Of a DNA stretch of 64,000 bases, positions 55,145-64,000 are shown piece by piece. The DNA is taken from contig OZ026622.1 in the NCBI GenBank assembly GCA_964020975.1, positions 53,464,642 through 53,528,641 of the forward strand, given 5' to 3'. Origin of the DNA: Hermodice carunculata. Its lineage: Eukaryota; Annelida; Polychaeta; Eunicida; Amphinomidae. The notes under the pieces were generated by a model. It searched no databases, was not told the DNA's origin, and worked only from the letters and a program-made list of their open reading frames with translations. Positions within the stretch are counted from its first letter, which is position 1, and each line of letters opens with the position of its first letter. Made by a program: the position numbers and the translations under genes.

Positions 55145-57845
55145 TTAATTAATGTCAACTTCCAAAGGAACGATTTGTGTTATAGGCCTATGCAATTTGC
55201 TAACTCTTGTCCTGAGAATAGCAGATCTGACACGCCCATCCTTAGACATGACAACCTCATCCACTATAGCTAGTGGCCAAATGTTCCTAGGCATACCACT
55301 TTCACATATAAGCACTAACTCGCCGACTCGTATGTTACGGGTAGGAAATCTCCACTTTGACCTTGTATTTAAGGTGGGAAGGTATAAACGTATCCACTTA
55401 TCCCAGAATAAAGTACTGAGATGCTGAATATACCTGTACCGCGAACGATAAGCATCTGATTGGCTTCCTATGCTTGATGGGATTTCACATGATTTTAAAT
55501 TGAGCAACATGCTTGGAGTGAGTGGTGTGAAATCATTAGGGTCAGAGCTCAACTTAGTAAGAGGTCTACCATTGACAAGTGTTTCAACTTCACAAAATAA
55601 TGTAGCCAACATCTCATCCGTTAGGTTAACGGTATGAGGCATGAAAACTTTCAAAACACGCTTTATGACCCCTATCAACCTTTCCCAAGCTCCGCCATAA
55701 TGTGGACTCCTAGGAGGAATGAACTTCCATTCTATGGCTTTTGGCATACAAAATTGTAACTGAGCATTCTTAGCATGATGCTCGAAAGCATGTCGAAGCT
55801 CACGCTCACCTCTAACAAAATTCGTGCCATTATCTGAAAAGATTTTGATAGGTGTACCTCTACGAGAGATAAATCTTCTGAGCGCATTCAGAAAAGAATC
55901 TGCCTCAAGAGAATAAAGCATTTCTATGTGTACTGCCCTTGAACATAGACACGTAAAAATGCAACCGTATCTCTTCCTTTGACCTCGGTAAAACTTAGTG
56001 AGGAATGGCCCAAAGCAATCTATTCCTACATATGAAAAGCCTGGCAAATGTGGCTGTATCCTCTCGCTGTATCCTCTCATTAGGCAAGTCTGCCATCAAC
56101 TGTTTGATAGGTTTGCCAAATAGCTTTTTGCAGGTAACACACTGTCTTAAGATCCTCTTTACTACAGCCCTAGCCTTTGTCATCCAATAACTTTCACGGA
56201 TATTTGACAACGTCCATTCGACACCAATATGTCCCTGTACATGGTAATACCTAGCTATACTAGCACGAGCTATTACATGCCTGTGTGGAATGAGGATTGG
56301 ATGGCTGCCTGTACGCCATCCAATTCGCAACACACCTTTCTTATCCAAAAAAGGATTAAGGCTGACTATTGAGCTAGACTTCAACACCGGTAATCCAGCT
56401 TTCAGGTTAGCGATTTCACGTTGAAAAGACACTTGTTGAACATGACGTATTATGACATCGTGGGCCTTTTCAAATTCCTCGACTGAAAGTACACCTGATA
56501 TATCCCTGTGTCTACATTTCCAATCTATAAATCTGCGCAACCACGCTACAGACTTAATGATCTTATGCCAGTCGGAAAAATGCTCACATATTCTTTGCAA
56601 AGTGTCATTTGATGTACCTGTCTCCTGCAAGTCATGACAAATTTCTTGCTTCACTTCAGGATCCACTTTGTTTACCTGAAACACTTCATCACTCGATCTC
56701 CAGAATGCATTCGGCTTATTCAACCACAAAGGCACAATGGACTTTTACGCCACATCTCCACTGAATTTTCCTGAGTGAAAAATCTAGGCCTAGTCAGCAT
56801 ATCGGCAGGATTTGAATCACCCGCCACCTTTCTCCAACTACTTGGCAGTGTATTCTCTCTGATATAACTCACTCTATTGGCTACGAAAATATGAAATCTA
56901 CTGGACTCATTTTTAATGTAACCAAGAACTATCGTGCTGTCAGACCAAAGATATACTGGAACAGCCCCTAGATCAAGCTCACGTGACATGATGATAAATA
57001 GGTCAGTTGCACATTTTGCCGCTTGAAGTTCCAAACGAGCTAGGGTCACCGTCTTTCGAGCGGGGCAAACATGTGACTTGGACATAACTAGTTCACAGCT
57101 GATTTGTCCCTTCAAGTTAACGCACCGTAGATAGACACAGGCACCATAGGCCTTCATACTAGCGTCAGCAAATATATGGAACTCGAAGTATCCGTTGTCG
57201 AAACTACTAGGCTTCAAACATCTTGGAAAGGTAAGATCTTGCAATTTGTCTAACGATTTTATCCATGACTGCCACTGCTGCGCTAAACTAAATGGTACGT
57301 TCTCATCCCATTCCAGATTCAAGCAAGTCGCCTGTTGAAGACACAACTTCCCAGCCACCACCCAAGGCGAAACAAGTCCCAAAGGATCGTATATAGAGGC
57401 TATAATACGGAGCATAATCCTACGTGTTATAGTCTGACCTAGCTCTGTATGCGTCTCAAAATAGAATTCATCACCTTTAATTCTCCATTTAACCCCTAAC
57501 GCTCTACAGACACTATCATCTGAAAAATCATGGACATCGCTTGCCCTTTGAGTTTGACTTATGGGAATCTCCTGCAAAATATTTTCATCGTTGACAGCAA
57601 ATTTAGCAAGATGGAATCCTCCTGTACTCAACATGGCTGGCACACCAGTAATAATTTTGTATGCCTCGTCAACGCTAGCCACCGAGACGGTCAAGTCGTC
57701 AACATACATGGCCTTCAAAATTGCCTGCTTGACAATTGGGTCAGCACGTGGATTGTCAATCACGGTCTTACGCAACGCATAAGCTGACGAGCTGGCACAA
57801 AAAACCCCTCCAAACAGATGTGATACCATTCTGATATGAATTATA
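55145..57845 (-). mobile_element. BEL/Pao fossil: rest of reverse transcriptase, RNase H and integrase
   Basis: About 56720-57845 holds the YVDDL-bearing part of the reverse transcriptase and an RNase H region (FHIFADASMKAYGACVYL). About 55145-56735 holds the integrase, with an HHCC-type zinc region, a core with HIEMLYSLEADSFLNALRRF and the NGTNFVRGERELRHAF stretch, and a C-terminal domain. Broken into a few pieces. Confidence 0.85.
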
Positions 57846-59367
57846 CTGAACCCCAATGAAAAGTATCCACATAAAAAAATTAACACATTAATTTTGTAAG
57901 TTACTAAGTACTGTGTGTGCATATATGCATGGTTTGGAGCCTACATCAGGGTCATTCAGGACAACTTTTTAACTTTTGCTGGGTTGTTACATAATGCATG
58001 TGACTTTTGTGCACCGAATATGGCTTCTGACCACCACTCCTATTGGATGGCTAAAATGACCTGATGTTTTCAGTGGCTTTAAAAAGGGATGTTCAGCCAA
58101 GAAAAAAGCCAGTGGTCTCAGGTGTGTTGAGGCGATCATGCCGCGTCTGAGCCAAGGTCAAAGACACCATGCTTTGGGGCTTGCAGAGGGTGGAGTCCCA
58201 ATCACTCAAATCGCACAAAGAATGGGGTGTACTCGGCGCACCATCCAACGACTAATTGAACGGCAACAAGAAACTGGATCCGTAGATGATCGGCCTAGGC
58301 CTGGCCGAGAAAGAGTGACAACACCTGGCCAAGACCGTCACATCCGGCTGATGCACCTGCGAGACCGTTTCCGTACAGCAGCCCAAACAGCCCGTGAGAC
58401 TCAAGGGGTGAATCACCGTCCTGTCAGTAGTTCTACTGTGGAGAGGCGACTGAGGAGCAGTGGCCTAACAGCCAGAAGACCTTACAGGGGTAACCTGCTG
58501 ACCCAACCCAGAAGAGAAAGACGACTGCAGTGGTGTAGAGCACACTCCAGGTGGACTCGCCAGCAGTGGAATACCGTCCTTTTTACTGACGAGTCCCGTT
58601 TTTGTGTCAGCAGAGCAGATGGCAGAGAACGTGTGTGGCGCCGGACTGGGGAGAGATATGCAGATGCCTGTGTCCGTCAGGCAGATCGATGGGGTGGACC
58701 CTCTGTCATGGTGTGGGCAGGCATCAGCAACCGCTACCGGACACCCCTAGTGGTCATTCAAGGGATCCTCAATGCTAGGCGGTACATTGATGAGGTGCTG
58801 GAGCCGCACATGGTCCCATTTATGGAGCAGCATCAAGATCTGGCGATCTTTCAGCAGGACAATGCACGTGCACACTCTGCAAGATTAACAATGAACTTTC
58901 TCAATGAGAACAACATCAATGTCATGGAATGGCCAGCGTTCTCACCCGATCTGAGCCCTATTGAACATTTGTGGGATCAGTTAGGCCAAGGTATTCAACG
59001 GAGGACACCTAGGCCTACTACCCGAAACCAGCTGATCCAAGCTCTGCAGGAAGAATGGAATAATGTTCCCCAACACAGAATTCAAACCCTGGTCAGCAGT
59101 ATGCGCCGCAGATGTATAGCATGTGTTGATGCTCGAGGTGGCCACATCCCATATTGAACAGAAAAATTTGTGTGACTTTCAATTAGGGCAGTTAATGACA
59201 TTTTTTGCCTGTAAGTGACGTTAATGTCGGTAGAGCGTGACATTATTTTTACGCCAGAAAAGTGAATGCTTTGTTAAGTTCTAAGCACGTCTAGGTATGA
59301 AATGTTTCAAGTATAAACAATAAAATACTTCAAAATTGGCATGTGGATACTTTTCATTGGGGTTCAG
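57846..59367 (+). mobile_element. Complete Tc1 transposon, 1,522 bp, inserted in the BEL pol region
   Basis: Perfect 27-bp inverted ends: the left starts CTGAACCCCAATGAAAAGTA and the right finishes TACTTTTCATTGGGGTTCAG. TA lies directly outside both (57844-57845 and 59368-59369), the target duplication of the Tc1/mariner superfamily. One uninterrupted transposase gene fills the centre (58138-59157). Short inverted ends, TA duplication and an open gene together indicate a recent insertion, later than the BEL element it interrupts. Confidence 0.95.
58138..59157 (+). CDS. Tc1-family DD34E transposase, apparently intact
   Basis: 339 residues, the usual length for Tc1 transposases. ATG at 58138 begins MPRLSQGQRHHALGLAEGGV. 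Residues about 1-55 are the first helix-turn-helix (ITQIAQRMGCTRRTIQRLI); a GRPR-like hinge (RPRPGRER) follows, then the second helix-turn-helix. The catalytic core shows FTDESRF (first Asp), FQQDNARAHSA (second Asp) and SPIEHLWD (Glu), with exactly 34 residues between the second Asp and the Glu. It would cut and rejoin the transposon ends at TA sites in the nucleus. All catalytic residues are present and there is no stop or shift. Whether it is expressed cannot be told. It runs opposite to the host BEL element. Confidence 0.95.
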   Translation: MPRLSQGQRHHALGLAEGGVPITQIAQRMGCTRRTIQRLIERQQETGSVDDRPRPGRERVTTPGQDRHIRLMHLRDRFRTAAQTARETQGVNHRPVSSSTVERRLRSSGLTARRPYRGNLLTQPRRERRLQWCRAHSRWTRQQWNTVLFTDESRFCVSRADGRERVWRRTGERYADACVRQADRWGGPSVMVWAGISNRYRTPLVVIQGILNARRYIDEVLEPHMVPFMEQHQDLAIFQQDNARAHSARLTMNFLNENNINVMEWPAFSPDLSPIEHLWDQLGQGIQRRTPRPTTRNQLIQALQEEWNNVPQHRIQTLVSSMRRRCIACVDARGGHIPY

Positions 59368-59369
59368 TA

Positions 59370-61951
59370 TAGTTTTCCGTTCTTGTACCAGACAAATCGC
59401 AATGCATCTCTGTCACAGTGTGGAATCAACACTTGGTTGTACATACTGGTAATATCGCCTTGGACCGCGTATTGATGCAATCGGAAACGGATCAAAACAA
59501 ATTGTAATTTATTTGTCAAATCAGGACCTTGCATGCACCTGTCATTAAGCGACTTTCCATCATACTTGGCTGCACAATCAAATACTACTCTAAGCTTCCC
59601 TGGCTTATTATCATTCAAGACACAGTGATGCGGTAAATACCATGTTCGACGCTCACTATCATGAACTTCACTTTCAGGAACAATCTCTGCATATTCCGAA
59701 TCTAGCAACTTCGATATTTCTTCATCATATCTATTATACAAATTGTCTCTGTTCAAACGCTTCACAAGATTCTCTAGCCGCTTGATAGCAACGCTCAAGT
59801 TATTAATATTAGGCACGATTTCTGCTGGATCCCTCCAAGGAATTGGCAACTCATAGTGACCTTTGACCTTTCTACATGTATTATCCCACAGATTTATCAC
59901 TCTTTTGTCTTCAGCAGACATACCTGGACGCATTGTACATACATTTTCAATATCCCAAAGCTTATTAATATCAGCGATGGGTTCCACTGATGGTGAACTT
60001 ACTGTGCCATTGGATGTAGAAATGAAATTGCAAATCACTGCATCACTAACTGTGACATCCTGTATACACCCATGTACAGTCCAACCAAACAAATACCTCA
60101 CACCATAGGGGCTCCCCCGAGGACCTGGTCTACACTCCAGTGGCAGTAAAGCCTCACTGTAATTTTGTCCAATAAGCAGATCTACTTCATTGCAGTTAAT
60201 ACTCGCAGAAACATCAAGTCCTTGGAGATGTTTGTACTTTGTTAGATCTACATCAGCTGTACAAATTGGAATGTCATCTACCACTTTAACCCCTGACATG
60301 TGAATACTCTCAGAACATGCACTAACTACAAAAGATACATGCGAGGATGCTTTTGTCTCAGAGCCTGACATTGTCTTCAGTATGTATGAATAATGTTCTC
60401 CCTTCAATTGTAACTTATCGGCCAATCGCTGCGAGCAGAATGTACTACTAGACAGTGTATCGAGAGCAGCATTTATCCACAACTTACCATTAATCTGAAC
60501 TCTAACAATAGGCATAAAACAATTAGTTGTATTTGTAGCCATTGTAGATGTCAAATCGGTATGCAAAAGTGCAGAATGCAATTTTCCACAGCCAAAACAT
60601 CTATTTGAACCTTTGCAATCTTTGGTAGCATGATTGTTTCGAAAGCAATTATGGCACAACTTGTGCTTGTCAACAAATGCTAGCCTGTCAGGAATACTGA
60701 ACTCTTTGAATTCAGCGCACCTCATAAGATGATGGGATCGCTTGCACAATATGCATGTTTTGCGCATAGGCTGTGAATCATCCGCAATGGCTGAAGCAAG
60801 ACAATTCAAATTCCTTTTTGATTTCGAATTGTTTGCACCTTTTCCACCTGATTTGTTTTTAGGCCTAACTGTAGACGTTTGCTGGCAATCACTTACACTT
60901 TCTTCGTGTGTCAAGTGTGTCAAACCATGACTAACAACCCGTTTGTAAGATTGCATACGCTCTTTTCTGGCTATACTTCCGCACAAAGGATCGTCCATCT
61001 CATTACTTACGTCTTCAACAAATTTGCACAAGTTATCAAACTTGAGATAACAACCAGACGATTTCTTACTTTTAAGCTCTTCTTTATCCCATCTATTCTG
61101 TACCCATGTAGGTAAGCGAGACACTATGCCAAATATGATGACTTGTGTGTTGAGCTCATGTAAAGCATCAATATGCTCTAGCACTTGATAAGCATATCTC
61201 AACTCATGACACAACGATCTCATATCTTTAGGTGTTTTAACCAACTTATCAGCTCTCAAGGATTTGATTATGTCTTGTGTCACCTTATGTTTTGAACCAA
61301 ACAATGATTCTAGCGTACCTAACGCTTGTTCATAACCTTTTTTACCACCTATAAACACAGCACTCTGAATAGCATCTTTAGCTTCTCCAGATGTATATTG
61401 TAGTAACCTTGCCAATCTTGAATCATAATCGGTGCATAAATTCTCTACATTAGCCTTAATAGAGCGAATGAAGGTATGATAAGACAATGCTCCTCCTGAG
61501 AACACTTCAAGCTCAATTTTGGGTAAAGAAAGTAAACGAACCGTTTCACTTGATGTGATAGGCAACTCTTCAGCTTGAACTTTTGTAGCCGAAACTTGTG
61601 ATTTAAGACTATACTAGACTTAGACATTGCATCAGTATATCTGGTATGCACTTGGTCATAATATTCATCATGTACCCCAACATCTGTATCTTTATCCTTG
61701 TTTACCACCTGATCATGCAAATCTGAAAAATCAGTAAATGCCTGCTTTAACTTTGATCTCAAGTCTGGTATCAACTCTGTAGTATCACCCTCTGCGACGA
61801 TACGCGAAATTTGATTCTCAATTCGTGTGACTTTAGATTTGGCGGATTTACGACTATCTTTCAATTCAGAAACAGTAGCCATGGTGATGTTTATCGCCAA
61901 ACATATAATAGCCAAAAATGAAAGTAGCTGAATATCACAGCGACAATGCAT
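59370..61951 (-). mobile_element. BEL/Pao fossil: gag, zinc knuckle, protease and start of reverse transcriptase
   Basis: The translated region has the BEL gag domain (phrases FSGGALSYHTFIRSIKANV and LESLFGSKHKV), Cys/His knuckles (CILCKRSHHLMRC, CHNCFRNNHATKDC), an aspartic-protease-like domain around AALDTLSSSTF, and the start of the reverse transcriptase (LRVVFDCAAKYDGKSLN). This combination is characteristic of BEL/Pao and unlike Gypsy or Copia. The region ends at the Tc1 insertion. Confidence 0.88.
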
Positions 61952-62271
61952 AAATGATGTACTATTTCCCCTGAAAGAAAGATGTTATCCAAATCTTATA
62001 TTGTGACCATATACCTACATGTACATATGTACCTCGATATCGATACTCTGACGAGCAAATCTTTTTTTTTACTCACACATACCAGTACTGAATATGGACC
62101 TTTCGTAGTATTCTTGATATAGCCCTGCTAAACTAGGTAACTGTCCATAAATGCAACACGGTGTCACTCCTTGGATTACTTGCAATGCATGTCAGAGTCC
62201 CTTACGATGCATGTTAACCTCGTGTAGACTTACGACGCATGTCAGAGCCACTTGCGATGCATGTCAAAGTC
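61952..62271 (+). other. BEL leader with the left part of a GATGCATGT tandem repeat
   Basis: From about 62175 imperfect units of 22-28 bp recur: TACGATGCATGTTAACCTCG, TACGACGCATGTCAGAGCC, TGCGATGCATGTCAAAGTC. The array is split by the MITE that follows. Confidence 0.7.
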
Positions 62272-62945
62272 TATGGCAAGCCAACAGGGCCATAACGTAT
62301 AGGTCTTACGCATAGCCGAGCCTCCACTACACGTAGTCGAGGCTCGGCAAAGCGTAGTCGAGTAAACCAATCAGATTGCAGTCTCTACTACGCGTAGTCG
62401 AGGCTCGGCAACGCGTGGTCGAGCCAACAAATAAGATTACAGTTTCCACTACGCGTAGTAGAGTCTCGGCAACTCGTAGTGGAGCCAACCAATAAGATCA
62501 GTCTCCACTACGCGTAGTCGAGGCTCAGCAACGCGTAGTCGAGCTAACCAATAAGATTACAGTCTCCACTACGCATTGCCGAGAAAATGTTCTTCTAGAA
62601 CGCGTCGCCGAGCCTCCGCGACGCGTAGTTGAGAAACTATGCCTCCCATAGCGTGTAGCCAAACTATCCAATCACTGATGCTCTTGTAAACTGTATTAGA
62701 CCTGTTGGCTGTTTTAATATCAGTAATGATTGTAAGGACGTAAATGATTGGTTTGCTTTTCTTCAGCCAAAAGGTGCCATAAGTTGCTCCACTACGCGTA
62801 GCCGAAGCTCGACTACGCGTAGTGGAAAACATATTCTTGGCAACGCGTAGTGGAGACTGAAATCTGATTGGTTGGCTCGACTACGCGTAGTGGAGGCTTG
62901 GCAACGCGTAAGACCAATGCGTTATGGCCCTGTTGGCTTGCCATA
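62272..62945. mobile_element. 674-bp MITE with 6-bp target duplication and CTACGCGTAG units
   Basis: Inverted ends start TATGGCAAGCCAACAGGGCC and end GGCCCTGTTGGCTTGCCATA, and stay similar for about 60 bases. AAAGTC is present outside both ends (62266-62271 and 62946-62951), and removing one copy restores the flanking tandem unit. Inside, four to five units of about 60 bp recur with CCACTACGCGTAGTCGAGGC, TCGGCAACGCGTAGTCGAG and AACCAATAAGATTACAGTCT. No transposase. Superfamily unknown; a 6-bp duplication is unusual. Confidence 0.85.
62315..62640 (+). repeat. Tandem units of about 60 bp with paired ACGCGT palindromes
   Basis: Units begin near 62325, 62385, 62448, 62506 and 62565. Each holds one or two CTACGCGTAG-like palindromes, giving a dense set of MluI-type ACGCGT sites. 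Partner palindromes lie near the right end (62790-62900). Confidence 0.8.
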
Positions 62946-63150
62946 AAAGTCCCTTACGATGCATGTTAACCTCGCGTAGACTTACGACGCATGTCAGAGC
63001 CACTTGCGATGCACGTCAACCTCGTGTAGACCTGCGACGCATGGCAACCACGCCCAGCTCCATGATAACGAAGGACATAAGTCCAGCTTCTCACAGGCAG
63101 ACAGTTCCAACGTTGATATAGCCCCCTTGACTATTTAATTATGTATCTTC
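62946..63150 (+). repeat. BEL leader, right part of the GATGCATGT tandem repeat
   Basis: Continues the 22-28-bp units (CTTACGATGCATGTTAACCT, ACGACGCATGTCAGAGCCAC, TGCGATGCACGTCAACCTCG) to about 63042, followed by about 100 bases before the LTR. The array is therefore a leader feature older than the MITE. Confidence 0.7.
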
Positions 63151-64000
63151 TGTGATATACATGGGACGGTACACAACAAAAAACCGAAGACTTCTTGTTT
63201 TGCCGATAGGTGCCATATGTTTATTGAACCCATGGAATCATTCGCCAATATACAGCCAACCCATCCAGGTTCCTTCCTAGATTCGAAGGAATACTGATAC
63301 TTACTGGTTGCATGAATGCATGGATACATACACTGAAAATAAGTACCATAACTATTATTAACATGATGTATCACAACTGTATCAAACGTTTGACACACTT
63401 ATATGTATAGTCTTAACTATAATTTTACAATGTATCATATACCAAAAATATTATACCTTTCAACCATATCAATTTACCTTTTGTATTTTAAACCTTTAAC
63501 TTTGCCAACTTTCCATTCTATTATTTCCATCGTTCACATACCAATTTTCATGCACACGCTTATACAAGCGTTTTTAAAGCTTTTCAAACTTTCAAGCACT
63601 TTTCAACTACTTTACTTTTACAAACATGCAAGATTTGATATTTGCATACGAATCGCAAGTAATGCCTGCCGATGTAAACGCCATCTATTGAGAAATCCAC
63701 GAATTAACGCATGGAAACCACACCCTAGATTAGGCTGTCTACCTTCACGTCTTTTCGATACGCGACCTGTGCTCATTTTTATAAGTAATTTACTCCCTCT
63801 CGCTTCGCGGTTTATCCTCATTCTTACTATCCACTTACTTTCTCTGTTTGCTTTCACTAACAAACATTTTCTTTTCTCCTTATTGATAAACACATTTACC
63901 AATCATGCAAATATATAATATTCTAACGACATAATTACCATTTCTCGCGTACAATGTATATACTGCACACTTTTTGAACCACATAATGCATTTTACACTT
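63151..64000 (-). repeat. Upstream (5') LTR of the BEL/Pao element, cut by the window edge
   Basis: Nearly identical to 52631-53480 and begins at the same base, TGTGATATAC. Only 850 bases are inside the window. Confidence 0.85.

Larger units (their letters stand above)
52631..64000 (-). mobile_element. BEL/Pao LTR retrotransposon fossil, minus strand, running off the window
   Basis: Two direct copies of an LTR flank an internal region (54541-63150). On the minus strand the parts follow the BEL/Pao order gag, protease, reverse transcriptase, RNase H, integrase. It is broken by a Tc1 insertion in pol, by a MITE insertion in the leader and by a few smaller breaks. The LTR copies differ by about 1-2 percent in the part that can be compared, so it is young. 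No envelope-like gene is seen after the integrase. The element's upstream LTR is cut by the window edge. Confidence 0.88.

Overview
The window is eukaryotic DNA, most likely from a marine invertebrate (a mollusc, lancelet, hemichordate or similar; I cannot decide). The evidence is one host gene with short exons and long introns with GT/AG ends, long AT-rich non-coding stretches, many TA, CA and homopolymer tracts, and a mixed load of DIRS-type, BEL/Pao, CR1/Jockey-type, Tc1, Mutator-like and MITE elements. No rRNA, complete tRNA, CRISPR or bacterial-type operon is visible.

Region 1 (1-39090) is the 3' part of one plus-strand gene. Seven exons (3-38, 5864-5986, 6729-8194, 14217-14319, 17175-17292, 25000-25130, 38148-38270) have matching splice phases and together give exactly 2,100 nt, or 699 residues plus a stop. 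The protein is a long coiled coil followed by a low-complexity, probably nuclear tail. I do not recognise the family. A poly(A) signal lies at 39068.

The introns hold the repeats. Intron 1 has two adjoining DIRS-like fossils. Intron 3 is largely a 5.4-kb element with terminal inverted repeats of more than 500 bp, itself hit by a TTA-flanked MITE. Intron 4 has a 3-copy 205-bp tandem array and a 0.64-kb MITE. Intron 5 has a minus-strand DIRS-type fossil with reverse transcriptase, RNase H and tyrosine recombinase parts. Intron 6 has another DIRS-like fossil, a hammerhead-like motif and a 4.2-kb element with 21-bp inverted ends and arrays of AAGCAG/CTGCTT words.

Region 2 (39.1-48.5 kb) has no recognised host gene. 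It holds TA microsatellites, a pogo-like MITE, a long-period repeat family whose members share a phrase at seven places, a TIR element at 42.4-43.15 kb, and an internally deleted Mutator-like element (45.7-47.1 kb) with the start of its transposase.

Region 3 (48.5-64 kb) is nested mobile DNA: a 5'-truncated LINE on the minus strand, a 0.64-kb foldback, and then a young BEL/Pao retrotransposon on the minus strand whose second LTR runs off the window. An apparently whole Tc1 element with an uninterrupted DD34E transposase sits in the BEL pol region, and a 674-bp MITE built of CTACGCGTAG palindromes sits in a tandem repeat of the BEL leader. Insertion order can be read: BEL first, then Tc1 and the MITE.
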